NCBI RefSeq assembly: GCF_001957135.1
Contig: NZ_MPHK01000029.1
Location: 1 to 45,806, forward strand
Length of the DNA stretch: 45,806 nt
Direction: 5' to 3'
DNA from: Shewanella sp. UCD-KL21
GTDB lineage: Bacteria; Pseudomonadota; Gammaproteobacteria; Enterobacterales; Shewanellaceae
Shown here: in pieces, positions 34,243 through 43,618 of the stretch
How the letters are laid out: each line of letters opens with the position of its first letter
Numbering within the stretch: the stretch's first letter is position 1
Notes under the pieces: model-generated
Databases searched by the model: none
What the model was told of the DNA's origin: nothing
Seen by the model: only the letters and a program-made list of their open reading frames with translations
Translations under genes and position numbers: made by a program

Positions 34243-34509
34243 TTTCAGAAACTAACGGGCAATAATTTATGGTTAATAACTAATTGCTAATAACTAACGG
34301 CCAATAACTTATGGTTAATGACTGATATCTCATCTTGTTTAAGTCATGGGTAACAATTAAAGCCATAGATGCGAAAAAATTATCGTTCAATCGCTAGTTT
34401 GTGAAACTAACGGGCAATAACTAATTGCTAATAACTAACGGCCAATAACTTATGGTTAATGACTGATATCTCATCTTGTTTAAGTCAGAGGAAACAATTA
34501 AAGCCATAA
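34212..34509 (+). repeat. Tandem duplication of ~150 bp covering the GNAT gene end and its downstream DNA
   Basis: Copy A is 34212-34367 and copy B is 34368-34509. Both start GATGCGAAAAAA and end in AAAGCCATA. Copy B repeats the last ten codons and stop of the GNAT gene with a few changes and lacks a 14-base piece found in copy A. The segment also contains short internal repeats (CAATAACTTATGGTTAAT and variants). This fills the gap between the GNAT gene and the prs terminator, and no further gene is seen there. Confidence 0.88.
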
Positions 34510-34540
34510 AAAAACGCACTCGTTAAAGAGTGCGCTTTTT
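34508..34540. terminator. Bidirectional terminator between the GNAT gene and prs
   Basis: A 7-bp GC-rich stem (CGCACTC 34515-34521 with GAGTGCG 34528-34534) is flanked by an A run on the left and a T run on the right, so it can stop transcription from both sides. It lies 24 bases beyond the prs stop. Confidence 0.88.
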
Positions 34541-34564
34541 ACGATATCGAAACTAATCTAGTAA

Positions 34565-35512
34565 TTAGTGACGGAACATCGCAGAAATAGACTCTTCGTT
34601 GCTAACGCGACGGATCGCTTCAGCAAGTACTGCTGACATTGTTAGCTGAGTGACTTTTTCAAGTTTAGCGATCTCAGGGCTTAATGGCACAGTATCGGTA
34701 ACGATAACTTCATCGATAACTGATTCAGCGATATTTTTCGCTGCATTGCCAGAAAACACTGGGTGAGTTGCATAAGCGAATACACGGTTAGCACCATGTT
34801 CTTTTAACGCTTCTGCCGCTTTACATAAAGTACCACCAGTATCGATCATGTCATCAACAATAATACAGTCACGGCCTTGAACATCACCAATGATATGCAT
34901 TACTTGAGCAACGTTCGCTTGTGGGCGACGCTTATCGATAATGGCTAAGTCAGAATCATCAAGTAGTTTTGCCACTGCACGAGCACGTACAACACCACCG
35001 ATGTCAGGAGAAACAACAACTGGGTTATCAAGTTGCTTGCCTAACATATCTTCAAGTAACACTGGGCTACCAAATACGTTATCAACAGGCACATCAAAGA
35101 AACCTTGAATTTGCTCAGCGTGAAGATCGCAAGTTAATACACGGTCAACCCCAACACTTGATAAGAAGTCTGCAACAACTTTAGCAGTAATAGGTACACG
35201 AGCACTACGAACACGACGATCTTGACGAGCGTAACCGAAGTATGGAATTACTGCGGTAATACGACCAGCAGATGCACGGCGAAGCGCATCAACCATAACG
35301 ATAAGTTCCATTAGGTTGTCGTTGGTCGGTGCACAAGTCGATTGGATGATGAATACATCAGCACCACGTACGTTCTCATTGATTTGAACACTGATTTCAC
35401 CGTCGCTGAAACGGCCTACTACTGCATCGCCAAGTTTGCAAAATAAACGGTCGGCTATTTTTTTGGCTAGTTTAGGGGTAGCGTTACCAGCAAAGAGCTT
35501 GATATCGGGCAC
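34565..35512 (-). CDS. prs: Ribose-phosphate pyrophosphokinase
   Basis: Prs makes PRPP from ribose 5-phosphate and ATP, feeding purine, pyrimidine, His, Trp and NAD synthesis. The 315-residue sequence carries RQDRRVRSARVPITAK (ATP flexible loop), DLHAEQIQGFFDVPVDN and the PRPP loop DCIIVDDMIDTGGTLCKAA. The gene begins with GTG (35512) and a GAGG ribosome site about 9 bases upstream. It is followed by its own terminator and lies 97 bases downstream of ispE, in the E. coli order. Confidence 0.98.
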   Translation of the reverse strand: MPDIKLFAGNATPKLAKKIADRLFCKLGDAVVGRFSDGEISVQINENVRGADVFIIQSTCAPTNDNLMELIVMVDALRRASAGRITAVIPYFGYARQDRRVRSARVPITAKVVADFLSSVGVDRVLTCDLHAEQIQGFFDVPVDNVFGSPVLLEDMLGKQLDNPVVVSPDIGGVVRARAVAKLLDDSDLAIIDKRRPQANVAQVMHIIGDVQGRDCIIVDDMIDTGGTLCKAAEALKEHGANRVFAYATHPVFSGNAAKNIAESVIDEVIVTDTVPLSPEIAKLEKVTQLTMSAVLAEAIRRVSNEESISAMFRH

Positions 35513-35609
35513 TTTATGAACCTCAGGTGTTGGCTTTAAGTTAGTGGCTAAAAATGCGACTTAAGGATGTTGTCATCAATAAGCAAAATACATTTCTAGA
35601 AGGTATTTG

Positions 35610-36479
35610 TTAATCTTGGTTTAAACGTGTCATCAAAGGTGACACGTTTAAGCCTTTAGCAACAAAGCCGCTCATGGTCGTTGGCAGTTGTGCCAAAGCG
35701 TCCAGCGCCGATTGTTGCTGTTGGAATTCACCGAAGACGCATGCGCCAGTTCCGGTCATTCTTGACGGCGCATATTCTACCAGCCAGCTTAAGGCATTGG
35801 CAACTTGAGGGTGCTTTTCTGTGACAAGTTTTTGGCAATCATTTGACCAATTTTGCTGCATTAAAGTATCAATTGCTAATTTAGGAGTGTTGCGAGTTAA
35901 CTCTGGTGATTGGAAAATCGCTTGGGTGGAGACATGGATTTCAGGCACTATGACGAGGTAGTACAACTGTGCTGGTTGTACTGCAATAAGCTGCTCTCCA
36001 ACGCCTTCAGCAAAAGCTGCAAAACCATTAATAAAAACAGGGACATCCGCGCCAAGTTTTAGGCCGATTTCGGCTAGGGTTTCATGGGGTAAATCAAGCC
36101 CCCACAACTTATTTAATGCCACTAATGTGGTGGCCGCATCAGATGAACCGCCACCTAAACCGCCACCCATAGGCAGGTTTTTTCGCAGCCAAATTTGTGC
36201 GCCGCCCTGATAATTGCAATATTCTTGTAAAGATTTTGCGGCCTTTAGAATTAAGTTATCTTTTTCTGCGACAACTTTTGATAATTCTGAATGCAAGCTT
36301 ATTTGTTTCGACGCTGTCGGCTGAAAATCTAAATAGTCACACTGGTCAATAAACTGAAACAGGGTTTGCAGCTCGTGGTAACCATCAGCTCTTTGTCCGG
36401 TAATATGCAAAAACAGATTAAGCTTTGCTGGAGCTGGCCAATCAGTGGAGATTGCCAAATTGTCTTTATTTGTTGTCAT
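35610..36479 (-). CDS. ispE: 4-diphosphocytidyl-2-C-methyl-D-erythritol kinase
   Basis: IspE is the GHMP kinase of the MEP isoprenoid pathway. The 289-residue protein shows WPAPAKLNLFLHITGQRADGYHELQT at the N-terminus (catalytic Lys) and the ATP loop PMGGGLGGGSSDAAT. The C-terminal MTGTGACVFGEF is also conserved. I used ATG 36479; a TTG five codons earlier extends the frame to 36494, and neither has a good ribosome site. It lies between lolB and prs. Confidence 0.96.
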   Translation of the reverse strand: MTTNKDNLAISTDWPAPAKLNLFLHITGQRADGYHELQTLFQFIDQCDYLDFQPTASKQISLHSELSKVVAEKDNLILKAAKSLQEYCNYQGGAQIWLRKNLPMGGGLGGGSSDAATTLVALNKLWGLDLPHETLAEIGLKLGADVPVFINGFAAFAEGVGEQLIAVQPAQLYYLVIVPEIHVSTQAIFQSPELTRNTPKLAIDTLMQQNWSNDCQKLVTEKHPQVANALSWLVEYAPSRMTGTGACVFGEFQQQQSALDALAQLPTTMSGFVAKGLNVSPLMTRLNQD

Positions 36480-36576
36480 GTAAAAGCCATTCAAGAGGTT
36501 TTGTCATTTTGAGTCGAAGTGACTATATAAGTATTAGCTAACAGCGCATCATCAATAGCCGATAAACCAATATCGA

Positions 36577-37212
36577 TTAGTTATTGGTTTGTGCCAGATT
36601 AGCTGTGAGAGCTTGCCATTGATTTATCTGAATTTTTATTTGCACATCGGCGCGATTGATTTGCAGTAATCTGGGCAGTTTAGCACCGCTTTGTTGCTGA
36701 TAACTCATAAAGCTTACCAGCCAATCTCCGCCATTATCAGCACTGCTAAAACGTTTAATGCTGCCATCGGGGTTATATTCTAGCACTTCATCATCAGCGG
36801 CGACTTGACCTGTGATCCAAAGCGGTAATTTAGTAATGGGAATGCTCATGCCGCTGACGCGGTAGATTAGCCGTTCAGGGTTGTTGTCTGTGTAGGTTTT
36901 ATCTTGAATGTCTAAACTGGCGCGACCATTTTCAGACTTAAGTGACAATACGGTGGTGCCAATCATGGTGGTGAGGGTTAATTCATCGCGATCATATTGG
37001 CTGCTTTGATCGTGTAGCCAAAATAAGTTGGTGCTAAATTTATCACTGCTAGAACGAAAAGCCAGTTTACCTTGTAATTCCCATGCTTGGGCGTCACTGG
37101 GTTGCTGCACTTGTGTTTTTGAAAGCGTGTGCGGTGGACTAATAGAGCAAGCGGTTAATAATAAGCAGCTCATTAACAGTAAGTGTTTTAGGTAAGTTGT
37201 TAAAATTCGCAA
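36577..37212 (-). CDS. lolB: Outer-membrane lipoprotein receptor LolB
   Basis: LolB takes lipoproteins from the periplasmic carrier LolA and inserts them in the outer membrane. The 211-residue protein has a lipoprotein signal with lipobox LLTA-C (Cys22) and a mature part starting SISPP. It contains AWELQGKLAFRSSSDKFSTNLFWLHD and the family's hydrophobic loop region, and ends with a beta-rich stretch (PRLLQINRADVQIKIQINQW). It is divergent from hemA across 316 bases. That gap is AT-rich with no gene, and no promoter in it is clear enough to mark. Confidence 0.93.
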   Translation of the reverse strand: MRILTTYLKHLLLMSCLLLTACSISPPHTLSKTQVQQPSDAQAWELQGKLAFRSSSDKFSTNLFWLHDQSSQYDRDELTLTTMIGTTVLSLKSENGRASLDIQDKTYTDNNPERLIYRVSGMSIPITKLPLWITGQVAADDEVLEYNPDGSIKRFSSADNGGDWLVSFMSYQQQSGAKLPRLLQINRADVQIKIQINQWQALTANLAQTNN

Positions 37213-37528
37213 AGGGACTCACTGGGATAAAAAAAGCGATAATGCATGATACTGGGCAATAAGCTGATTGTAAAAATGCTTTTATAAATAAAGCAGATTT
37301 GATTAATTATTACTCCTATACTAGACAATATTAGCTAAAGTAGATATTCATAACCCTGTTTTTCTTGGTGTAATTTGTCAAATGATGGTTGATTTTGTTA
37401 ACAAGATAGAATTATTAGAAAAAAAATAGATAATTATTCCGTTTTGTTAAGCCAATTGTGTTTTTAGTTTTACCAATTAAGTAGAATGACCTAATTAATG
37501 ATCCTGCGAAGAACTTAAAACGAGTCAC

Positions 37529-38779
37529 ATGAGCCTAGTAGCAATCGGAATAAATCATAAAACCGCCACGGTCGATCTTCGAGAGAAAGTCGCCTTTTCA
37601 CCGGATAAGATTCACGATGCGATGAAGAGTCTAGCTAGTCGAACTAGCTCGGGTGAAGCCGTGATCGTGTCAACCTGTAACCGTACAGAACTTTATTGCA
37701 ACAACGGCACTAAAGAAGACATCATTGAATGGCTAGAGGATTATCATAATCTTAGTCATGACGATCTCATGCCTTGTATTTATAGCTATGAAGATCAGGA
37801 ATGCGTTAAACACTTAATGCGGGTGTCTTCAGGTCTAGATTCTCTAGTATTAGGTGAGCCACAAATTCTTGGGCAAGTTAAACAAGCCTTTGTGAAAGCT
37901 AAAGAGGCAGGTACAACGGCAGTTACTATTGACCGTTTGTTTCAAAACACCTTTTCAGTGGCTAAAAAAGTGCGTACTGAAACTGAAATTGGCGCCGCCG
38001 CGGTGTCAGTGGCGTTTGCCGCTGTCAGTATGGCCAAACATATTTTCTCATCACTGAGCACCACCAATGTATTATTGATTGGCGCTGGTGAAACCATTGA
38101 ATTAGTTGCCAAGCATTTAAAAGACAATGAGGTTGCCGGTATTGTAGTGGCTAACCGAACGGTTGAGCGCGCACAGGCGATGCGTGAAGAGTTTGATGCA
38201 ACGGCAATTACGCTGCAACAAATACCAGACTATCTACCTAAAGCCGATATCGTGATATCCTCTACCGCCAGTCCATTGCCTATATTAGGTAAGGGCATGG
38301 TCGAAAAGGCACTGAAACAACGTCGTCATCAACCCATGCTATTGGTTGATATTGCAGTTCCTCGTGATATAGAAGCAGAAGTTGGCGAATTAGACGATGC
38401 TTTCCTTTATACTGTAGACGATTTACACAGCATCATTGAACAGAACATGGCTTCACGTAAAGAAGCCGCCGAGCAGGCAGAAGTAATTGCCGATGAACAA
38501 TCTCATATCTTTATGGAATGGGTGCGTTCGTTAGAGTCTGTAGACAGTATTCGAGAATACCGAAGCCAAAGTTTGGCAATTAAAGATGAATTAGTAGAGC
38601 GCGCCTTGAACAAACTAACTCAAGGTGGTGACAATGAACAAGTGATTTTAGAGCTAGCCAATAGGCTAACCAATCGCTTAATCCATGCACCGACACAAGC
38701 GTTAACGTCTGCTAGTCGTCAAGGGGACTTGAATACCTTAGGCCAATTACGTGTCACGCTTGGTTTGGATAAAAATTAA
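37529..38779 (+). CDS. hemA: Glutamyl-tRNA reductase
   Basis: HemA reduces Glu-tRNA to glutamate-1-semialdehyde, the first committed step of haem synthesis. The 416-residue protein has the catalytic Cys50 in VIVSTCNRTELYC, SGLDSLVLGEPQILGQVKQAF, the NADPH fold VLLIGAGETIELVAKHL, and the C-terminal dimerisation helices (REYRSQSLAIKDELVERAL). It is followed 14 bases later by prfA in the classical hemA-prfA-prmC operon. Confidence 0.98.
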   Translation: MSLVAIGINHKTATVDLREKVAFSPDKIHDAMKSLASRTSSGEAVIVSTCNRTELYCNNGTKEDIIEWLEDYHNLSHDDLMPCIYSYEDQECVKHLMRVSSGLDSLVLGEPQILGQVKQAFVKAKEAGTTAVTIDRLFQNTFSVAKKVRTETEIGAAAVSVAFAAVSMAKHIFSSLSTTNVLLIGAGETIELVAKHLKDNEVAGIVVANRTVERAQAMREEFDATAITLQQIPDYLPKADIVISSTASPLPILGKGMVEKALKQRRHQPMLLVDIAVPRDIEAEVGELDDAFLYTVDDLHSIIEQNMASRKEAAEQAEVIADEQSHIFMEWVRSLESVDSIREYRSQSLAIKDELVERALNKLTQGGDNEQVILELANRLTNRLIHAPTQALTSASRQGDLNTLGQLRVTLGLDKN

Positions 38780-38793
38780 GGTAATAAAGCTAA

Positions 38794-39879
38794 ATGAAAG
38801 AGTCGGTTATTCGCAAGCTGGAAGGCTTGCTTGAACGTAATGAAGAAGTATTGGCATTACTGAGTGATGCACAAGTTATTGCGGATCAAGACCGCTTTCG
38901 CGGCTTATCAAAAGAATATTCTCAGTTAGAAGATATTGTAAAAAGCTTTAAAGCGTTTCAAGAGGCTCAAGCCGATCTTGAGTCTGCGCAAGAAATGCTC
39001 ACTGAAGATGATGCAGAAATGCGTGAAATGGCGCAAGAAGAAATTAAAGCAGCCAAAAAAGCCATTGCAGAGCTTGAAGATGAATTACAAATCTTATTGC
39101 TTCCAAAAGATCCTAATGACGACCGTAATGCCTTCGTAGAAATCCGCGCCGGCGCCGGTGGTGATGAAGCCGCTATATTCGCCGGTGACTTATTCCGCAT
39201 GTATTCACGTTTTTGTGAGTCGAATAAGTGGCAAATGGAAATCATGAACGCCAACGAAGGTGAGCATGGTGGCTTTAAAGAATTAATCGTTCACGTAACT
39301 GGTGAAGGCGTTTACGGTAAATTGAAATTTGAATCTGGCGGACACCGTGTTCAACGTGTACCAGAAACAGAATCTCAAGGCCGAGTACATACCTCAGCCG
39401 TTACCGTGGTTGTATTACCAGAAGTGCCTGAAGCTGAACAGATTTCAATTAATCCAGCAGACTTAAAAGTCGATACCTTCCGCGCATCTGGCGCAGGTGG
39501 TCAGCACGTCAACAAAACCGATTCAGCCATTCGTATTACTCACGTACCGTCAGGTATTGTGGTGGAATGTCAGGATCAACGCTCGCAACATAAAAACCGT
39601 GCCCAAGCCATGAGTGTACTTTCAGCGCGCTTACAAGCGGTTGAAGATGAAAAGCGTCGTAGCGAAGAAGAATCAACCCGCCGTAATCTAGTGGCAAGTG
39701 GTGATCGTTCAGAACGTATTCGTACTTACAACTTCCCACAAGGTCGTATGAGTGAGCACCGAATTAATTTAACGCTATACCGCTTAAATGAAATCATGGA
39801 AGGCGACTTAAACGCCATTATTGAGCCATTAATGCAAGAGGAACAAGCGGACTTGCTTGCTGCATTAGCTGACGACTAA
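38794..39879 (+). CDS. prfA: Peptide chain release factor 1
   Basis: RF1 ends translation at UAG and UAA. The 361-residue sequence has the GGQ motif at residues 235-237 (FRASGAGGQHVNKTDSA), whose Gln is methylated by PrmC, encoded next. The stop-codon-reading PxT-type tripeptide region lies in VPETESQGRVHTSAVTV, and RSERIRTYNFPQGRMSEHRINLTL closes the domain. There is no frameshift (that feature belongs to RF2). Confidence 0.98.
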   Translation: MKESVIRKLEGLLERNEEVLALLSDAQVIADQDRFRGLSKEYSQLEDIVKSFKAFQEAQADLESAQEMLTEDDAEMREMAQEEIKAAKKAIAELEDELQILLLPKDPNDDRNAFVEIRAGAGGDEAAIFAGDLFRMYSRFCESNKWQMEIMNANEGEHGGFKELIVHVTGEGVYGKLKFESGGHRVQRVPETESQGRVHTSAVTVVVLPEVPEAEQISINPADLKVDTFRASGAGGQHVNKTDSAIRITHVPSGIVVECQDQRSQHKNRAQAMSVLSARLQAVEDEKRRSEEESTRRNLVASGDRSERIRTYNFPQGRMSEHRINLTLYRLNEIMEGDLNAIIEPLMQEEQADLLAALADD

Positions 39880-39888
39880 GGAGTAACC

Positions 39889-40746
39889 TTGTCACAGTCT
39901 TCTTTCTCTACCATTGCGGAGTCTTTGCAATGGGCTTACAGTTTATTGGTCGATTCATCTGAATCGGCCAATATCGATGCAGAAGCCTTACTTCTGCATT
40001 GCATCAATAAGCAGCGTAGCTTCATTTATACTTGGCCTGAAAAAGTCCTCACTACCGATCAATTCAAAGCTTATAAAGCCATGGTCGAAAAGCGCCAGCA
40101 AGGTGTGCCTGTCGCGCACATTATTGGTGAACGTGAATTTTGGTCATTGCCATTTATTGTTAACGCCACCACCTTAATCCCGCGCCCTGATACTGAAATC
40201 TTAGTTGAAACCGCGTTAAATTTACCTGTAGCCGAAACCGCTAAGGTACTGGATTTAGGCACGGGAACAGGCGCGATAGCATTGTCATTTGCATCTGAGC
40301 GACCGCAATGGCAAATCACAGCCGTTGATAAAGTCACAGATGCGGTAGAACTTGCTAAAGCCAATCGGCAAAACTTAAATCTCACTCAAGTTGAAATTTT
40401 ACAATCAGATTGGTTTAGTGCAATTGAAGGTCAGCAATTTCAATTAATTGTCTCAAACCCTCCTTATATTGATGAAGCCGATGAGCATTTAGCCATGGGG
40501 GATGTGCGCTTTGAACCATCAAGTGCATTGACCGCAGGTGACGCAGGTTTTGCTGATTTATTTCATATCGCAACCCATGCGCGGGCGTACTTATCTGAAG
40601 GTGGCTATTTATTGCTGGAACACGGCTTTGAACAGGCGCTGGTCGTAAGACAAAAGCTCATTGATCTTGGTTATGACAATGTAGCAACCGTGCGAGATTT
40701 TGGCAGTAATGACCGTTGCACCTTAGGTCAATGGAACAAGGTTTAA
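39889..40746 (+). CDS. prmC: Release factor glutamine N5-methyltransferase
   Basis: PrmC methylates the Gln of the GGQ motif in RF1 and RF2. The 285-residue protein has the SAM-binding motif VLDLGTGTGAIALSFA and the substrate-binding NPPY motif (LIVSNPPYIDEAD). LIPRPDTEILVE is also typical. It begins with a TTG codon (39889) that has an AAGGAG ribosome site at a good distance, 9 bases after the prfA stop. Confidence 0.97.
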   Translation: MSQSSFSTIAESLQWAYSLLVDSSESANIDAEALLLHCINKQRSFIYTWPEKVLTTDQFKAYKAMVEKRQQGVPVAHIIGEREFWSLPFIVNATTLIPRPDTEILVETALNLPVAETAKVLDLGTGTGAIALSFASERPQWQITAVDKVTDAVELAKANRQNLNLTQVEILQSDWFSAIEGQQFQLIVSNPPYIDEADEHLAMGDVRFEPSSALTAGDAGFADLFHIATHARAYLSEGGYLLLEHGFEQALVVRQKLIDLGYDNVATVRDFGSNDRCTLGQWNKV

Positions 40747-40946
40747 GCACTTGCAACCGCCATTTGGCGTTCGTTAATCATTGGCAGTGATCCATTGAGT
40801 TACTTACCCAGTTACTACTGAGTTAGTTGCTGATTTACTTATATAGTGACTGGCCTCGTGGGGTGATTTTCACAACATTGCTAATAAGCCGCCAGATCGA
40901 GTAAACTAGCGGCCATTTTATCGGTAGCTCAAAGAGAAAAACAATA

Positions 40947-41342
40947 ATGGAAACCTTTTACAGTTTATATCCAGCTGTTAAACACACACACTTAACCTTC
41001 ATCTTTTTAAGTGTGGTCTTTTTTGTCACTCGCTTTGTACTACACATGCGCAAGTCGCCAATCATGGATAAAAAGTTTGTTAAAGTTGCCCCTCATGTCA
41101 TTGATACCTTCTTATTGTTATCAGGGCTAATCTTGTGCTTCATGATCAAACAATATCCATTTGTCGATGAGTGGATGACTGAAAAATTAATTGCGGTTTT
41201 AGCCTACATTGGATTGGGCGTTATGGCGCTTAAAGGTAACCGTAACAATTTATTCAAAATCTTCGCCTTTTTAGGTGCTATCGGATGGCTCGTATTAGCT
41301 GCCAGGCTGGCTCATTTTAAACAAGTTGTATTAATGGGTTAA
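40947..41342 (+). CDS. sirB2: SirB2-family membrane protein
   Basis: A 131-residue inner-membrane protein with four hydrophobic helices (about 14-32, 48-66, 78-95, 103-122). The start METFYSLYPAVKHTHLTFIFLSV with its conserved His pair, and the end WLVLAARLAHFKQ, match SirB/YchQ proteins. The name comes from a Salmonella locus that affected invasion-gene control; the biochemical role is unknown. It lies 200 bases after prmC and 9 bases before sirB1. Confidence 0.9.
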   Translation: METFYSLYPAVKHTHLTFIFLSVVFFVTRFVLHMRKSPIMDKKFVKVAPHVIDTFLLLSGLILCFMIKQYPFVDEWMTEKLIAVLAYIGLGVMALKGNRNNLFKIFAFLGAIGWLVLAARLAHFKQVVLMG

Positions 41343-41351
41343 TAGAGTTTA

Positions 41352-42140
41352 ATGGCAAAACATCAAATGAAAGATGCAGTTAAGATCCCCGAAACTGCAT
41401 TTGAAATAACACAACATCTTGGCTTTTCTCAAGAGAAGAAAGCGCTTTGGGCTTGGTACGAAATTGCCGGCTCAGTGATGAGCTTATATGTCGAAGATCA
41501 GCAACAGCGCTTTGAAGGCTTATTGCACTGGTTTTATGATGATTTAGGCTTTTGTGTGCGTGATGATTACTTCAGTGTTGATGCTGCCGATCTTGGTCGC
41601 TGCATTATGACCCGCCAAGGTAACAGCACCACCTTAGCCACGGTATTAATTTTATTGGCTAAGCAGCTTGATATTAGCTTAGAAGCGGTATTATTACCGG
41701 GGCACACCGTAGTGAGAAGCCATATAAATGATAATATCATTTATATCGATCCGCTAACGGGGCAGCAATTAAGCCGCCACCAATTGCATTTACTGGTGCG
41801 TGGTGAGTTAGGTAATTCGGCCATGCTTAAGCCTAAGTACTTAAAAACAGCCAGCCTAAAACGCTTAATAACTCGTATGTTACATGAGCTAAAAGCGGGT
41901 TGCATCGTAACCCAGAAATTTGAACAAGCGATGGAATGCTGCAATTTATTGCTGCAGTGGCATCCTGATGATGTGAGCTTAAATCGAGAGCGCGCTTTTA
42001 TTGCCCAGCAACTGGGGTGCATTAAAGTGGCCATTTCAGATTTACAGCACTTTATCGACAGCAGTCCACACGATCCGGTGACAGAAATTGTCAAAATTCA
42101 GCTGAAAGAGTTAAGTCAACAACCACAGACTTATCACTAA
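41352..42140 (+). CDS. sirB1: SirB1-family protein (transglutaminase-like and TPR regions)
   Basis: A 262-residue cytoplasmic protein. The first ~160 residues match the transglutaminase-like DUF in YchA/SirB1 (FYDDLGFCVRDDYF, LGRCIMTRQGNSTTLATVLILLAKQL, LLPGHTVVRSHI, YIDPLTGQQLS). The C-terminal part has TPR-like helices (AMECCNLLLQWHPDDVSLNRERAFIAQQLG). No activity is known. An 11-bp inverted repeat within it (41722-41746) is probably chance in AT-rich codons. It is followed by a strong hairpin. Confidence 0.9.
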   Translation: MAKHQMKDAVKIPETAFEITQHLGFSQEKKALWAWYEIAGSVMSLYVEDQQQRFEGLLHWFYDDLGFCVRDDYFSVDAADLGRCIMTRQGNSTTLATVLILLAKQLDISLEAVLLPGHTVVRSHINDNIIYIDPLTGQQLSRHQLHLLVRGELGNSAMLKPKYLKTASLKRLITRMLHELKAGCIVTQKFEQAMECCNLLLQWHPDDVSLNRERAFIAQQLGCIKVAISDLQHFIDSSPHDPVTEIVKIQLKELSQQPQTYH

Positions 42141-42159
42141 GTGGTTAATATAATATTCA

Positions 42160-42187
42160 AATTCAGGCTCATTTATGAGCCTGAATT
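42160..42187 (+). terminator. sirB1 terminator
   Basis: A 12-bp perfect stem (AATTCAGGCTCA and its complement) has a TTTA loop, 19 bases beyond the sirB1 stop. Only a broken T run follows. It implies the genes downstream have their own promoter. Confidence 0.8.
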
Positions 42188-42308
42188 GTTTATCGCAAAG
42201 CAGTTAATCTGCCAGTAACTTCACCAATTTAAAAATAATAAGTACTTTAAAGTACATTCATAACAATAATAAATTCACTATGAAATGCATTTGCAAGGGA
42301 GCTTTTTC

Positions 42309-43562
42309 ATGACCACCACCCCCATGGTAACCAATGACGCAACCGCACTGGGATTACTTGCCGTCATTCTCGGCTTTGTTTTCTATACCAGTTCGTCAGC
42401 ACACCCATTTTGGCAAAAATTCTATAAGTTTATCCCAGCCTTATTGCTGTGTTACTTCTTACCCTCACTACTGAATACCTTTGGTATCGTCGATGGTGAC
42501 ACCTCAAAACTCTATTATGTTGCCTCGCGTTACCTATTACCTGCTTGTTTGGTGTTATTGATTTTAAGTGTCGATTTAAAAGCGATTTTAAGTTTAGGCC
42601 CTAAAGCCATTGTGATGTTTTTAACCGGCACAGTGGGGATTGTCATCGGCGGCCCCATAGCACTATTAATTATTTCAGCGATTAATCCTGACGTATTAGG
42701 CGGCAATGGCCCAGATGCAGTATGGCGCGGAATGACCACGCTTGCGGGCAGTTGGATTGGCGGCGGCGCTAACCAAGCCTCAATGAAAGAAATTTATGAA
42801 GTGGGCGGCGATATCTTTTCAGTGATGGTGACTGTAGATGTGATTGTCGCTAACCTGTGGATGGCTGTATTATTACTGATGGCATCTCGTGCGAAAGAGA
42901 TTGATGCTAAAACAGGCGCAGACACCACCGCCCTTGAAGCCCTCAAAGCCAAAGTTGAAAAGTACCATGCAGAAAATGCCCGTATACCTTCACTACGTGA
43001 TTTAATGCTGATTGTGGCCATCGGTTTTGGTGTTACCGGGTTAGCGCATTTTGCGGCAGACTTTTTAGGACCATTTTTTGAAGTTAATTACCCTTGGACT
43101 CAAGACTACAGCTTAACCTCCAAGTTCTTCTGGCTGGTTGTTATCGCCACCACTATTGGTTTAGCCTTATCTTTTAGTCCTGTAAAACAGATAGAAGCTG
43201 CGGGCGCCTCGAAAGTGGCATCGGCATTTTTATATATTCTTGTCGCGACCATTGGTTTGCATATGGATGTATCCAAGTTAGCTGATGAGCAAAACCTGTG
43301 GTATTTCGCCATTGGTATTATTTGGATGCTGGTACACGCAAGCTTTATGCTTATCGTGGCTAAAATTATTAAAGCGCCGCTGTTTTATATGGCGGTGGGC
43401 AGTCAGGCTAACGTTGGCGGCGCAGCGTCAGCCCCCGTGGTTGCAGCAGCGTTTCATCCCGCACTCGCGCCAGTAGGCGTATTGTTGGCAGTATTGGGCT
43501 ATGCTGTAGGCACGTATATGGCTTGGATGTGTGGCCAGTTACTGCAGATACTTGCGGTATAA
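42309..43562 (+). CDS. DUF819 family integral membrane protein (YjcL-like)
   Basis: A 417-residue protein with about eleven hydrophobic segments, starting at ATG 42309, which has AAGGGAG seven bases upstream (an earlier ATG at 42285 lacks one). It matches DUF819 in GMTTLAGSWIGGGANQASMKE in the first half and SQANVGGAASAPVVAAAFHPALAPVGVLLAVLGYAVGTY near the end; the two Gly/Ala-Asn blocks look like an internal inverted repeat, as in secondary transporters. A short hydrophilic loop (about 200-235) separates the halves. Substrate unknown. It lies between sirB1 and kdsA, where E. coli has nothing. Confidence 0.88.
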   Translation: MTTTPMVTNDATALGLLAVILGFVFYTSSSAHPFWQKFYKFIPALLLCYFLPSLLNTFGIVDGDTSKLYYVASRYLLPACLVLLILSVDLKAILSLGPKAIVMFLTGTVGIVIGGPIALLIISAINPDVLGGNGPDAVWRGMTTLAGSWIGGGANQASMKEIYEVGGDIFSVMVTVDVIVANLWMAVLLLMASRAKEIDAKTGADTTALEALKAKVEKYHAENARIPSLRDLMLIVAIGFGVTGLAHFAADFLGPFFEVNYPWTQDYSLTSKFFWLVVIATTIGLALSFSPVKQIEAAGASKVASAFLYILVATIGLHMDVSKLADEQNLWYFAIGIIWMLVHASFMLIVAKIIKAPLFYMAVGSQANVGGAASAPVVAAAFHPALAPVGVLLAVLGYAVGTYMAWMCGQLLQILAV

Positions 43563-43618
43563 CATTATTTTTTAATGGGGTTAGCAGCGGCTAATCCCAT
43601 GGTATTGATTAAAGAGAA

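Noticed and set aside
38794..39879. Possible programmed frameshift in the release factor gene.
   Set aside because: This is RF1 with one continuous frame; programmed frameshifting belongs to RF2 (prfB).
41722..41746. 11-bp inverted repeat (ATATAAATGAT and its complement, 3-base centre) inside sirB1.
   Set aside because: It lies in AT-rich codons for a conserved-looking segment (HINDNIIYIDP). Chance is the simplest reason, and no gene start is near.
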